Source: Roseateles sp. DAIF2 (GTDB taxonomy: Bacteria > Pseudomonadota > Gammaproteobacteria > Burkholderiales > Burkholderiaceae_C). From it: a stretch of DNA of 64,000 nucleotides. The notes beneath the pieces are model-generated. The model made no database searches, had not been told where the DNA came from, and was given only the letters and a program-made list of their open reading frames with translations. Of this stretch, positions 40,670 to 49,819 are shown piece by piece. The first letter of the stretch is position 1; every line of letters begins with the position of its first letter. The stretch is taken from contig NZ_CP049919.1 of NCBI RefSeq assembly GCF_015624425.1, positions 1,364,001 to 1,428,000 on the forward strand, in the 5' to 3' direction. A program made the translations under genes and the position numbers.

Positions 40670-43600
40670 CTAGGTGTCGGGCGTTGACGCAGCGTTGAAC
40701 CCCACCCCTGGGGTCAGGGCTTGCCAGGCGTCCCGGTGATCGGCCAGGCCGGCCGCGGCGGGCAGCCGCCGCAGCAGGCCGCGCAGCGCGCGCTCGGCCG
40801 CGCCGCCCTGCTGCCAGCGCAGGCGGCTGCTCAGGCCGCGCAGCAGCAGCAGGCCGGCGCCCATCGCGCGGGCGCGGCGCAGGCCCTGCGCGAAGGCGGT
40901 GCGCACCTCGGCCCGGCCCGCGCCCAGCTGGATCAAGGCCAGGGCGCGCAGGCGCCAGAGTTCCGGCTCCAGGTAATGCTCCAGGCGCAGCCGCGCCTTG
41001 GCGAGCGCCTCTTCGATGCGCTCCAGCGCCTCCCGCGGCCGCCGCAGCGCCACCAGCGCGTCGGCCAGCAGCGACAGGAAGGTGGCCTCGGTGCTGGGCA
41101 TGGCCAACGCGGCGACGGCCACCGCGCCCTGGATCGAGGCCAGGCCCTGCGCCTCGCCGCGCGCGGCCTGGGCCCAACCCAGCACCAGCAGGGCGGCCGC
41201 GCGCCAGAAGGCCAGATCATGGGTCTCCGCCAAGCTCAGCAGCTCCGCGGCATGGCGCTCCGCCAGGGCCGGCCGGCGCAGGCGCTGCTGCAGCACCGCG
41301 GCCATCGCCAGCGTGTAGGCCTCGGTATGGGCATGGCGCAGATCGCGCGCGGCGGCCACCGCGCGTTCGGCCTGCTGCTCGGCTTCGCCGGCGCGGCCCT
41401 GCAGCGCCAGCACCCAGGCGCGCAGGCCGGCGGCCGTGATGCCGCCATGCTCGCCGAAGCGGCCGATCAGCAGGCCGGGGTTGAGCGGCCGGGCCTGCGC
41501 GGCGGCGCGCTCCAGCCAGGCATCGGCCTCGGCGAGCCGGCCCAGGAAGAAGCTGTTGTTGCCCAGCGCATAGGCGGCCTGCGCCGCCGCGGCCGGGTCC
41601 TGCTGGCGCTGCGCCTCCTCCAGCAGATGGCGCGCATGGTCCAGCGCGTCGCGGTCGGCGCCGCTGCGGCTGCCCAGCCACAGGCCCCACAGCGCCTGGA
41701 AGCGCGCCTCCTCCTGCGCCGCCGCGCCGCCGGCCAGCGCCAGCGCGCGCTCGAAGCCCCGGCGCGCGGCAGCGCTGCCATAGCCCTCGGCGGCCAGCAG
41801 CGCATTGCCCAGCGCCAGCTGCAGTGGCAGCTCCAGCGCGTCCAGCGCCGGCCCCTGCGGCTGCGGCGGCAGCTGCAGCGCGAGCAGGCCCTGGCGCAGC
41901 GCATGGGCGGCCTCGGCCGGGGCCGACAGGGTGGCCGCGCGCCGGCCGGCCAGCAGCCAGTAATGGGCGGCCAGGCGGTCGCCGGCGGCGCTGAGCTGGT
42001 CCGCCAGCAGGGCCGGCAGCGCGGCGCCGAGGCTGGCCATCGGCCCCAGCAGCGCATCGGCCAGGCGGCGGTGCAGCGCGCGGCGCGGCGTTGGTGAGAG
42101 CGACTGGTAGGCGGCCTCGCGCATCAGCGCATGGCGGAACTGCCAGGGCGCGGTCGCGGCATCGCCGCTGCCCGGCTGGCGCTGCAGCAGGCCGGCCGCC
42201 TCCAGCTCGCCCAGGCGCCGCTGCAGGCGCGCCGCCGGGGCCGTGTGCAGCTGCTGCAGCAGGGCCGGCGTGAAGCTGGCGCCGATCACCGCGGCCGCCT
42301 GCGCCAGCTGCCGGGCTTCGGGGTCGACCCGGTCCAGCCGCGCGGCCAGCAGGTCCCAGAGCCGGCCGGGCATCGGCTCGCCGGGATGCTGGCGCAGCGA
42401 GCGGGCCAGCTCCTCGGCATACAGCGGCACACCCTCGGCGCGGCGCAGCAGGGCCTCGATCTGGCCGGCATCCTCCAGACCCAGGCCGGTGATCAGCTCG
42501 CGCATCGGCGCCGGCGGCAGCGGTTCCAGCGGCAGCGTCTCGACGTCGGCCAGGGCCGGCGGCGCGGCCTCGCGCGAGCTCAGCAGCAGCAGGCGCGGTC
42601 GGTCGGGGCGCTGCAGCAGCCGGGCCAGCAGGCCCAAGGTGGAGGCATCGGCCCAATGCAGGTCCTCGACCAGCAGCAGGCGCAGCGCGCCGCCGTCCGC
42701 CCGGCGGCCGAGCAGCGCGCACAACAGTGCCTCGTCCTCCTGGCGGCTGCCGCTGCGCCCCGGGGCGCCCTGCGTCGGCGGCTGCGGCAGCAGCAGGCGT
42801 TCCAGCACCGCGGCCTGGGTGGCAGCATCCAGGCCGGCCTCGTCCAGCAGGCGCCGGCGCGCCGCGGCCTCGTCCTCGCGATGCAATGCCTGCAGCGCGA
42901 GCAGGCGCTGGCGCAGCGCGGCGATGCAGGGGTGGTAGGGGCTGCTGTGCTGGAACTCGGGCTGGCAGGCCAGCTGCAGCCATGACCCGGCCCGGGGGTC
43001 GGGCTGTTCCAGCAGGGCCTGCAGCAGCCGGGTCTTGCCCAGGCCGGGCTCGCCCTGCACCAGCAGGGCCTGGCCGTCGGCCTGGCGCCAGGCCTGCCGC
43101 AGCCGCGCCAGCTCGCGCTGGCGCCCGATCATCGGCGCGGCTGCGGGTGTGGTCGCCGCATCCTGCCCCAGCAGCCGGGCCTCGCCCTCGGCCAGCGGCG
43201 CGCAGCGGAAGTCCGGCGGCAGCTGGGCCGCCAGCTCGGCGCTGAGCCGGATCTCGTCCGGCCCGGCCAGCAGGGCCAGGCGGCGCGCGCGGCGCGACAG
43301 CGCGCCGGCACCGTCGGGCGAGCTCTGGCGCGGATCGGCATGGACCCAGCCGGCATGCAGGCCGAGCCGCGGCGCAGCCGGCTCCTGCCGCTGCCGCAGC
43401 AGCTCGCGCAGCTGCAGCGCGGCCAGCAGGGCCTGGCGCGGCGCCTGCTCCTGCGCGCGCGGATGGCCGAAGAAGGCCAGCAGCTCGCCGCCCTCGGCGC
43501 GCTGCACGAAGCCGCCCCGGGCCTGCAGCGCGGCGCTCAGCTCGGCCTGCAGGGCGGGCAGCCGGTGCGCGAGCAGCTCGGGGTCGGCGGCCGGGTCCTC

Positions 43601-44437
43601 GGCCTCAAGCTCGCAGGCCAGCGCGACGACGCGGCGGCGCTCGATCGGGGCCGCCGCGGCATTGTTGGCCGCGGGCGGGGCCGCGCGCAGGCGCTGCGCC
43701 AGGGCCAGGCTGTCGGCCTCGGGCTGCAGGCCCAGCTCGGCCTGCAGGCGCTGGCGGAACTGCTCGAACAGGTTGAGCGCCGCGTTCCGGTCCGGCCCCA
43801 GCAATCGCATGCAGCAGCGCAGCAGCGCCTCGTTCCAGGGCGCGAGGTCCAGGCCGCGGCGCGCGGCCGCCAGCGCCTCGGCCGTCTGGCCGGCGCGCTC
43901 CAGGCCGAGGGCCAGGTCTTGCTGCTGGCGCTGGGCCAGGCTCAGCAGGGCCTCGCGCCGCGGCGCCAGCCAGTCCTGCAGCGCGGCCAGACCGTCCAGC
44001 GCCAGGCCATCCAGCAGCGGGCCGCGGTAGAGGGTCAGGTGTTGTGCCAGCGCGGCGAGATCGTCCGGCGCCGGGGCGGCGGCGAAGTCGAGCGCGTCGA
44101 CGCGCCAGCCCAGCGCCGGGTTCAGGGCCAGCTGCTTCTTGTTGTCGCCCAGCAGCGGCGGCGCGAGCGGCTCCAGCGGGGCGAGGGCGTGGCGCAGGTC
44201 GAAGATCGCGCGGCGCAGATTGGCGCGCGCCTGGGCCGCCTCCGACTGCGGCCACAGCAGCTCGGCCAGGCGCTCGCGCGGCCAGGCTCGCGCGTCCAGC
44301 GCCAGCAGGGCCAGCAGCAGCCGCACCTTGTCATAGGGGAAGTCGAGCGGCGCGGCCCGCGCCGCGATGCGCAGTTCGCAGCCGCCCAGCAGGAGCAGCC
44401 GCGGGGGCTCGACGGGGAGGGCGCGCGCGGGGTTCAT
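40670..44437 (-). CDS. Large SARP (BTAD)/cyclase-like/AAA ATPase/TPR transcriptional regulator
   Basis: From ATG 44437 the protein has 1255 residues. The N-terminal part (PRLLLLGGCELRIAARAAPL, then RERLAELLWPQSEAAQARAN and LRRAIFDLRHAL) is a winged-helix plus bacterial transcriptional activator domain of the SARP/AfsR type, about residues 10-245. A segment starting ERRRVVALACELEAEDPA looks like a degenerate nucleotide-cyclase domain. Then comes a signal-transduction ATPase with Walker A VQGEPGLGKTRLLQALL (about residue 465) and Walker B LRLLLVEDLHWADAST (about 590). The C-terminal ~450 residues are Ala/Leu/Arg-rich helical repeats of the TPR/MalT type. Such proteins activate nearby genes in response to unknown ligands. 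The adjacent PEP-CTERM gene is an obvious but unproven target. Confidence 0.85.
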   Translation of the reverse strand: MNPARALPVEPPRLLLLGGCELRIAARAAPLDFPYDKVRLLLALLALDARAWPRERLAELLWPQSEAAQARANLRRAIFDLRHALAPLEPLAPPLLGDNKKQLALNPALGWRVDALDFAAAPAPDDLAALAQHLTLYRGPLLDGLALDGLAALQDWLAPRREALLSLAQRQQQDLALGLERAGQTAEALAAARRGLDLAPWNEALLRCCMRLLGPDRNAALNLFEQFRQRLQAELGLQPEADSLALAQRLRAAPPAANNAAAAPIERRRVVALACELEAEDPAADPELLAHRLPALQAELSAALQARGGFVQRAEGGELLAFFGHPRAQEQAPRQALLAALQLRELLRQRQEPAAPRLGLHAGWVHADPRQSSPDGAGALSRRARRLALLAGPDEIRLSAELAAQLPPDFRCAPLAEGEARLLGQDAATTPAAAPMIGRQRELARLRQAWRQADGQALLVQGEPGLGKTRLLQALLEQPDPRAGSWLQLACQPEFQHSSPYHPCIAALRQRLLALQALHREDEAAARRRLLDEAGLDAATQAAVLERLLLPQPPTQGAPGRSGSRQEDEALLCALLGRRADGGALRLLLVEDLHWADASTLGLLARLLQRPDRPRLLLLSSREAAPPALADVETLPLEPLPPAPMRELITGLGLEDAGQIEALLRRAEGVPLYAEELARSLRQHPGEPMPGRLWDLLAARLDRVDPEARQLAQAAAVIGASFTPALLQQLHTAPAARLQRRLGELEAAGLLQRQPGSGDAATAPWQFRHALMREAAYQSLSPTPRRALHRRLADALLGPMASLGAALPALLADQLSAAGDRLAAHYWLLAGRRAATLSAPAEAAHALRQGLLALQLPPQPQGPALDALELPLQLALGNALLAAEGYGSAAARRGFERALALAGGAAAQEEARFQALWGLWLGSRSGADRDALDHARHLLEEAQRQQDPAAAAQAAYALGNNSFFLGRLAEADAWLERAAAQARPLNPGLLIGRFGEHGGITAAGLRAWVLALQGRAGEAEQQAERAVAAARDLRHAHTEAYTLAMAAVLQQRLRRPALAERHAAELLSLAETHDLAFWRAAALLVLGWAQAARGEAQGLASIQGAVAVAALAMPSTEATFLSLLADALVALRRPREALERIEEALAKARLRLEHYLEPELWRLRALALIQLGAGRAEVRTAFAQGLRRARAMGAGLLLLRGLSSRLRWQQGGAAERALRGLLRRLPAAAGLADHRDAWQALTPGVGFNAASTPDT

Positions 44438-44504
44438 CACGGAGCGCGCAGTATCCCTGCGGCCCGGGCCCCGCGAGCCCCTCATCCGCGGGGCATCGTG
44501 CGGC

Positions 44505-45875
44505 TCAGCGCGCGGCCAGGGCGGCCAGCAGCTTCTCGTGGATGCCGCCGAAGCCGCCGTTGCTCATGCACAGCACATGGTCGCCGGGGCGGGCGGCCTT
44601 GACGACGGCGGCGACCAGCGCGTCCACGCCCTCGTGGACCTGGGCCTGCGTGCCCATCGGCGCCAGGGCCTCGCTGGCTTCCCAGCCCAGGCCGGCCTGG
44701 TTGCAGAAGGACAGGTCGGCCTCCTCCAGCGCCCAGGGCAGCTGGGCCTTCATCGTGCCCAGCTTCATCGTGTTGGAGCGTGGCTCGAACACGGCCAGGA
44801 TGCGCTCGGCCGGCGCGATCTTGCGGCGCAGGCCGTTGACCGTGGTGCGGATCGCCGTCGGATGGTGCGCGAAGTCGTCGTAGACCTTGATGCCGCCGGC
44901 CTCGCCGCGCAGCTCCAGGCGGCGGCGCACGTTCTTGAATTCGGCCAGCGCCGCGGCGGACTGTTCGGGCGTCACGCCCAGATGCTCGGCCGCCGCCATC
45001 GCGGCCAGCGCGTTGAGCTGGTTATGCTCGCCCAGCAGGGCCCATTCGACCCGCGCCACCTTCATCGCGCCGCGCAGCACGTCGAAGGCCTGCGGCTCGC
45101 CGCGCGCGCGCAGGGCGCCGGGCTCCTCCTTGCGCACGCCGAAGCGCTGCACCTCGCTCCAGCAGCCGCGCGCCAGCACGCGCTGCAGCGCCTCCTCGCG
45201 GGCGTTGACGACCAGACGGCCCGAGGGCGGCACGGTGCGCACCAGGTGGTGGAACTGGGTCTCGATCGCGGCCAGGTCCGGGAAGATGTCGGCGTGGTCG
45301 TGCTCGAGGTTGTTCAGGATCGCGGTGCGCGGCCGGTAATGGACGAACTTGCTGCGCTTGTCGAAGAAGGCGGTGTCGTACTCGTCGGCCTCAATGACGA
45401 AGGCTTTCCCCGCGCCGAGCCGTGCCGAGACGCCGAAGTTCTGCGGCACGCCGCCGACCAGGAAGCCCGGCTGCAGGCCGGCATGCTCCAGGATCCAGGC
45501 CAGCATCGAGGTGGTCGTGGTCTTGCCATGGGTGCCGGCGACGGCCAGCACATGGCGGCCCTGCAGCACCTGCTCGGCCAGGAACTGCGGGCCGCTGGTG
45601 TAGGGCAGGCCGGCGTCGAGGATGGCCTCCATCAGCGGGAAGCGGCCGTCGCTGGAGCGGGTCACGACATTGCCGATCACGAACAGATCGGGCTTGAGCG
45701 CGAGCTGCTCGGCGCCGAAGCCCTGGATCAGCTCGATGCCCAGCTGTTCCAACTGGGTGGACATCGGCGGGTAGACATTGGCGTCGCAGCCGGTGACCCG
45801 GTGGCCGGCCTCGCGCGCCAGCGCGGCCAGGCCGCCCATGAAGGTGCCGCAGATGCCGAGGATGTGGATATGCAT
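44505..45875 (-). CDS. mpl: UDP-MurNAc:L-Ala-gamma-D-Glu-meso-DAP ligase
   Basis: Mpl reattaches recycled murein tripeptide to UDP-MurNAc in peptidoglycan recycling. The 456-residue protein starts MHIHILGICGTFMGGLAALA (the Mpl/MurC nucleotide-binding start), has the ATP loop VAGTHGKTTTTSMLAWILEH, GEHNQLNALAAMAAAEHLG and VYDDFAHHPTAIRTTVNGLR, the last two typical of Mpl. Length matches the family (about 450). The HAD phosphatase gene precedes it by two bases, so they form a unit. An in-frame upstream ATG at 45935 lies within that gene and is rejected. Confidence 0.95.
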   Translation of the reverse strand: MHIHILGICGTFMGGLAALAREAGHRVTGCDANVYPPMSTQLEQLGIELIQGFGAEQLALKPDLFVIGNVVTRSSDGRFPLMEAILDAGLPYTSGPQFLAEQVLQGRHVLAVAGTHGKTTTTSMLAWILEHAGLQPGFLVGGVPQNFGVSARLGAGKAFVIEADEYDTAFFDKRSKFVHYRPRTAILNNLEHDHADIFPDLAAIETQFHHLVRTVPPSGRLVVNAREEALQRVLARGCWSEVQRFGVRKEEPGALRARGEPQAFDVLRGAMKVARVEWALLGEHNQLNALAAMAAAEHLGVTPEQSAAALAEFKNVRRRLELRGEAGGIKVYDDFAHHPTAIRTTVNGLRRKIAPAERILAVFEPRSNTMKLGTMKAQLPWALEEADLSFCNQAGLGWEASEALAPMGTQAQVHEGVDALVAAVVKAARPGDHVLCMSNGGFGGIHEKLLAALAAR

Positions 45876-45877
45876 GG

Positions 45878-46534
45878 TCAGAACCAGTTCGGTAGATGGG
45901 CCGGTGCTTCGTCCAGAGACGCCAGCACCAGGCACTGCGGCGCGATCTCGGGATCGGGCGCCTTCAGGTCGGGCACCAGCACGACGCCGGCGCCGGCCGC
46001 CAGCGCGCCGCGCGCGCCATAGCTGGAGTCCTCGAACACCAGGGCCCTCGCAGGATCGATGCCAAGGCTTTGGGCGGCCAGCTCGAACAGGTCGGGGTGC
46101 GGCTTGCCGCGCGCGACCTGGTCGCCGCCATGGATGGGGCCGAAGAAGTCGATCAGGCCGGCCGCGCCGAGCCGCTCCAGCACCTTGGCGTGGCGGGTCG
46201 AGGAGGCCACGGCCAGCGGCACGCCGCGCGCGCGCAGCGCCTGCAGCAGGGCCAGCGCGCCGGGCTTGAGCGGGAAGCCGGCGGTGCCGAAGCGCTCGGT
46301 CAGCTCGGCGTCGACCTGCTCGTAGAGCGCCAGCGCGCGGGCCTCGGAGCCCAGCTTGGCGGCCAGCACGGCCAGGCTGTCGGGCCGGCTGCGGCCCACT
46401 GTCTGCAGGTAGTCCGCCTCGGTCAGGCGGGCCTCCAGGCGCAGCCAGGCATCGCGGATCGGCCGCTCGGAGTCGATCAGCAGGCCGTCCATGTCGAAGA
46501 TCACCGCCTCGTAGCGGCGTGTCACTGCACTCAT
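45878..46534 (-). CDS. HAD-superfamily phosphatase, subfamily IA
   Basis: The 218-residue protein has the nucleophile motif VIFDMDGLLIDSERPIRDAW, motif II VASSTRHAKVLERLG, Lys in GKPHPDLFELAAQSLGI and motif IV VFEDSSYGARGALAAGAGVV, so all four HAD motifs are present. The cap is the alpha-helical type of beta-phosphoglucomutase-like phosphatases. Substrate is unknown; the two-base spacing to mpl hints at a cell-wall or nucleotide-sugar phosphate but this is only context. Confidence 0.9.
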   Translation of the reverse strand: MSAVTRRYEAVIFDMDGLLIDSERPIRDAWLRLEARLTEADYLQTVGRSRPDSLAVLAAKLGSEARALALYEQVDAELTERFGTAGFPLKPGALALLQALRARGVPLAVASSTRHAKVLERLGAAGLIDFFGPIHGGDQVARGKPHPDLFELAAQSLGIDPARALVFEDSSYGARGALAAGAGVVLVPDLKAPDPEIAPQCLVLASLDEAPAHLPNWF

Positions 46535-46630
46535 TGCCGTCGCCTTATCGCTTCGCGGCGCCGGCAGCGCCTGCAACGGATCGAGTCGAGCGGCGTCCGA
46601 GGATCCGGCTTTGCCGGGCCTGCGGGCGCG

Positions 46631-46657
46631 CCCCCTTGAGGGGGCCGGCGCAGCCGG
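46631..46657. repeat. Double hairpin downstream of hemL
   Basis: CCCCC-TTGA-GGGGG is directly followed by CCGGC-GCA-GCCGG. It lies 13-39 bases past the hemL stop (minus strand) and may stabilise or terminate that transcript. I recall similar sequences recurring in intergenic regions of related Burkholderiales, as REP-like elements do; no second copy is in this window. Confidence 0.6.
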
Positions 46658-46669
46658 TAGGGGGTGGGT

Positions 46670-47956
46670 TCATTTCAGCGCGGTGCGGGCGGCGGCCAGG
46701 GTGGCGGCGATGTCGGCCTCGCTGTGCGCGGCGCTGACGAAGCCGGCCTCGTAGAGCGCGGGTGCGAGGTAGACGCCGGCGTCCAGCATGCCGTGGAAGA
46801 AGCGGTTGAAGCGCTCCTTGTCGGTCGTCATCACCTGGGTGTAGTTCTGCGGCAGCTCCGGCAGCAGGAAGAAGCCGAACATGCCGCCCTCGCTGTCGAC
46901 ACTGAAGGGCACGCCGTTGTCGCGCGCGATGCCCGCCAGCCCGTCGACCAGGCGCTTGGTCTTGGCCGACAGCTCCTCGAAGAAGCCGGGCTTCTGGATC
47001 TCGCGCAGGGTGGCCAGGCCGCAGGCGGTGGCGACCGGGTTGCCGGACAGGGTGCCGGCCTGGTAGACGCCGCCCAGCGGGGCCAGGTGCTTCATGATGT
47101 CGCGGCTGGCGCCGAAGGCGGCCAGCGGCATGCCGCCGCCGATCACCTTGCCGAACACGCTGATGTCGGGCTTGAAGCCGGGGATCAGCGTCGCGTAATG
47201 GCCCTGGGCGCTGGCCAGGCCGACACGGAAGCCGGTCATCACCTCGTCGAAGATCAGCAGCGCGCCATGCTTGGTGCACAGCTCGCGCAGCGCCGTCATG
47301 AAGGGCAGGCTGGCGCGCACGAAGTTCATGTTGCCGGCGATCGGCTCGACGATCACGCAGGCCAGCTCGGGCCCATGCTGGGCGAAGGCCTCCTCCAGCT
47401 GGGCGACGTTGTTGTACTCCAGCACCACGGTGTCCTGTGCGGCGCCGGGCGTGACGCCGGCGCTGGTCGGGTGGCCGAAGGTGGCAAGACCCGACCCCGC
47501 CTTGACCAGCAGGGCGTCGGTATGGCCGTGGTAGCAGCCCTCGAACTTGATGAACTTGGGGCGGCCGGTGGCGCCGCGCGCCAGCCGGATCGCGCTCATC
47601 GTCGCCTCGGTGCCGGAGCTGACCAGGCGCACCTGCTCGATCGCCGGCACCAGCTTCAGGATCTCCTCGGCCAGCTCCAGCTCGCGCTCGGTCGGCGCGC
47701 CGAAGGAGAAGCCCTCGCGCGCCGCGGCGGTCACCGCCTCCAGCACGGCCGGGTGGCCATGGCCCAGGATCATCGGGCCCCAGGAGCCGATGTAGTCGAT
47801 GTAGCGCTTGCCCTCGGCGTCGATGATGTAGGCGCCCTCGCCGCGCTTGATGAAGCGCGGCGTGCCGCCGACGGCGCGGAAGGCGCGCACGGGAGAGTTG
47901 ACGCCGCCGGGGATGACGCGCTGCGAGCGCTCGAACAGGTCTTGGTTGGTACTCAT
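46670..47956 (-). CDS. hemL: Glutamate-1-semialdehyde 2,1-aminomutase
   Basis: HemL converts glutamate-1-semialdehyde to 5-aminolevulinate, the C5 route to haem, with pyridoxal phosphate. The 428-residue protein shows [20 protein letters not shown] near the start, [27 protein letters not shown] and [16 protein letters not shown] with the PLP-binding Lys. Start ATG 47956 ([11 protein letters not shown]) matches family starts; the frame is open further upstream into the thiD-like gene but that part is not HemL. The thiD-like gene is 58 bases upstream on the same strand. Confidence 0.97.
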   Translation of the reverse strand: MSTNQDLFERSQRVIPGGVNSPVRAFRAVGGTPRFIKRGEGAYIIDAEGKRYIDYIGSWGPMILGHGHPAVLEAVTAAAREGFSFGAPTERELELAEEILKLVPAIEQVRLVSSGTEATMSAIRLARGATGRPKFIKFEGCYHGHTDALLVKAGSGLATFGHPTSAGVTPGAAQDTVVLEYNNVAQLEEAFAQHGPELACVIVEPIAGNMNFVRASLPFMTALRELCTKHGALLIFDEVMTGFRVGLASAQGHYATLIPGFKPDISVFGKVIGGGMPLAAFGASRDIMKHLAPLGGVYQAGTLSGNPVATACGLATLREIQKPGFFEELSAKTKRLVDGLAGIARDNGVPFSVDSEGGMFGFFLLPELPQNYTQVMTTDKERFNRFFHGMLDAGVYLAPALYEAGFVSAAHSEADIAATLAAARTALK

Positions 47957-48014
47957 CGGGAAACTGCGCAAGGGACGGGCGGCCCAGGGGCGGGGCCGAG
48001 GGGAAGCGGGGTGG

Positions 48015-48974
48015 TCAGTGCATGCGGCGCGGCGGGCGGCTGGGCGCGGCCGGCTCCTCGGCCGGGGCCTCGTCGAGCTCGCCGGGCAGCAGCGGCTCGC
48101 CGTCCTCGCCTTCCTCGTCGGCGGGCGGCAGGGCCCAGAAGAAGCGGTCCGGCACCACATTGCCCATGCCGGGGCGGAAGCCCGCGTCGAGCGACTGGTC
48201 CAGGAAGGACAGGGCCTCGCCGACGGCGCTGTGCACCTCGGCGCCGACCGCCAGCAGCGCGGCCAGCGCGGCCGACAGGGTGTCGCCGGCGCCGACGAAG
48301 CTGACCTCGAAGCGCTCGAACTTCTCGCCGGTGATCGGGCCCTGGGCATTGGCCAGCACGTTGTCGATGAACTGGTTGGGCAGGTTGATGCCGGTCACCA
48401 GCACATGCTCGGCGCCATGCTGGCCGGCGGCGACCGCCAGCTCGCGCGGCGAGGCCGGGCGGTCGGCGTCCCAGTCGGGCAGCAGGAAATCGGTCAGGGT
48501 CTTGTGGTTGCCGACCAGGATCAGGGTCTGCGGCAGGATCAGCTCTCGGAAGGCGTCCAGATAGCTCTGCTGCTGCTCCTCGTCCAGCCAGGAGATCGCC
48601 GGCAGGTAGGCGACCAGCGGGATTTCGGGATAGTCGCTGAGGATCTCGGCCACCGCGCTGACGCCCTCGGCGCTGCCCAGGAAACCGACCTTCCAGGCGG
48701 TGATCGTCACGTCCTCCAGGATCGAGCGCGCCTGCTCGACCACCGTGTCGCTGTCCAGCACATGCTGGTCGAACACCTCGGCGGTGTCGCGCAGCAGCAC
48801 GCCGGTGACGACCGGCAGGGCATGCGCGCCCATCGCGGCGATGGTCGCGACGTCGCCGGCCAGGCCCGCGGCGCCGCTGGGCTCGCTGGCGTTGAAGCTC
48901 ATCACGCAGGCCGGGGCCGGCGCTTCTTCCTGTTCGCCCTGGAGCGGGTCTTGGGGAAAATCGGCTGTGCTCAT
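48015..48974 (-). CDS. ThiD-like PfkB-family kinase (hydroxymethylpyrimidine kinase homologue)
   Basis: The 319-residue protein resembles Thi[21 protein letters not shown] and [20 protein letters not shown] match the pyrimidine-binding N-terminus, and [13 protein letters not shown] and [11 protein letters not shown] follow the family. At the catalytic anion hole, ThiD has GTGC; here it reads [16 protein letters not shown], with Asp where ThiD has the active-site Cys, as in ribokinase/pyridoxal-kinase relatives. The C-terminus has a 35-residue acidic/Pro-rich extension. So kinase activity is likely, but the substrate may not be HMP. It is divergent from the rubredoxin gene and upstream of hemL, an arrangement I recall from other Burkholderiales. 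No TPP riboswitch is seen upstream. Confidence 0.8.
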   Translation of the reverse strand: MSTADFPQDPLQGEQEEAPAPACVMSFNASEPSGAAGLAGDVATIAAMGAHALPVVTGVLLRDTAEVFDQHVLDSDTVVEQARSILEDVTITAWKVGFLGSAEGVSAVAEILSDYPEIPLVAYLPAISWLDEEQQQSYLDAFRELILPQTLILVGNHKTLTDFLLPDWDADRPASPRELAVAAGQHGAEHVLVTGINLPNQFIDNVLANAQGPITGEKFERFEVSFVGAGDTLSAALAALLAVGAEVHSAVGEALSFLDQSLDAGFRPGMGNVVPDRFFWALPPADEEGEDGEPLLPGELDEAPAEEPAAPSRPPRRMH

Positions 48975-49100
48975 GGTCAGGAGAGAATGAAAGATCCTGT
49001 TACCCAGGACCCAAACAATGCGTGACTAAGCACCGCTAATGCCTGGAATTGGCTGTTGCATCTGTGCCTACTTTCGCCCAGGGGGCGCAAGCGGGGCTGG

Positions 49101-49122
49101 CTACAATCTTCGCTCATTGTAG
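49101..49122. promoter_or_regulatory. Inverted repeat with back-to-back -10-like boxes
   Basis: CTACAAT-CTTCGCTC-ATTGTAG has perfect seven-base arms, each holding TACAAT, a good -10 match on its strand. It lies between the divergent thiD-like and rubredoxin genes, 18 bases before the rubredoxin start. No good -35 box is found at the right spacing for either, so promoter use is a suggestion; an operator is also possible. Confidence 0.35.
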
Positions 49123-49140
49123 TGAGCAAGCGACTCCACC

Positions 49141-49314
49141 GTGACCGAAGCAAGTACTTGGATGTGCCTGATCTGTGGCTGGATTTATGACGAGGCCACC
49201 GGCGATCCCGAACATGGCATTGCCCCCGGCACGCGCTGGGAGGACGTGGACATGAACTGGACCTGCCCCGAATGCGGCGCGCGCAAGGAAGATTTCGAGA
49301 TGGTGCGCATCTGA
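49141..49314 (+). CDS. Rubredoxin
   Basis: This 57-residue protein starts with GTG (TEASTWMCLICGWIYDEATG) and ends TCPECGARKEDFEMVRI. The two knuckles CLICG and CPECG supply the four Cys that bind one iron; the Gly/Pro-rich middle GIAPGTRWEDV is typical. Rubredoxins carry single electrons in the cytoplasm. Placed before pilG, it shows the rubredoxin-pilGHIJ order known from pseudomonads and betaproteobacteria; a functional link to pili is not established. The next gene begins 41 bases downstream. Confidence 0.95.
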   Translation: MTEASTWMCLICGWIYDEATGDPEHGIAPGTRWEDVDMNWTCPECGARKEDFEMVRI

Positions 49315-49355
49315 GGTCAAGGCTTTAGCGCCCAATCCCCCTGAGGAGAATCCCT

Positions 49356-49769
49356 TTGGATCTGCAGGCTTCGGAAGGTTCCAGCACCAGCCCGGCGGTG
49401 GCCGCCAAGGTACTGGTCATTGATGACAGCAACACGATACGCCGCAGTGCCGAGATCTTCCTCAAGCAGGCGGGCCACGAGGTGGTGCTGGCCGAGGACG
49501 GCTTCGATGCGTTGGCCAAGCTCAGCGACTACCAGCCCGATCTGGTGTTCTGCGACATCCTGATGCCGCGCCTGGACGGCTACCAGACCTGCGCCATCAT
49601 CAAGCGCAACCCTCAGTTCGCCGCGCTGCCGGTGATCATGCTGTCCTCCAAGGACGGCCTGTTCGACAAGGCGCGCGGCCGCATGGTGGGCTCGCAGGAC
49701 TACCTGACCAAGCCCTTCACCAAGGACCAGCTGTTGCAGGCCGTGCAGCAGCATCGCCGCGGCGCCTGA
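49356..49769 (+). CDS. pilG: Twitching-motility response regulator PilG
   Basis: PilG is a single-domain CheY-like regulator of the Pil-Chp system. The 137-residue protein has VLVIDDSNTIRRSAEIFLKQ, phospho-acceptor Asp in LVFCDILMPRLDGYQTC, and Lys in DYLTKPFTKDQL. The start appears to be TTG at 49356: AGGAG lies seven bases upstream, and no ATG or GTG is in a comparable place. The N-terminal ~17 residues before VLVIDD are longer than in a bare CheY, as in other PilG proteins. pilH follows on the same strand. Confidence 0.92.
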   Translation: MDLQASEGSSTSPAVAAKVLVIDDSNTIRRSAEIFLKQAGHEVVLAEDGFDALAKLSDYQPDLVFCDILMPRLDGYQTCAIIKRNPQFAALPVIMLSSKDGLFDKARGRMVGSQDYLTKPFTKDQLLQAVQQHRRGA

Positions 49770-49819
49770 GCCGACACATCCCAGGGATGCCCTTCAAGAG
49801 GCACAGCGAGGAGCACGAG

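Noticed and set aside
48975..49140. TPP riboswitch upstream of the thiD-like gene
   Set aside because: No CTGAGA THI-box core on the minus strand in this gap.
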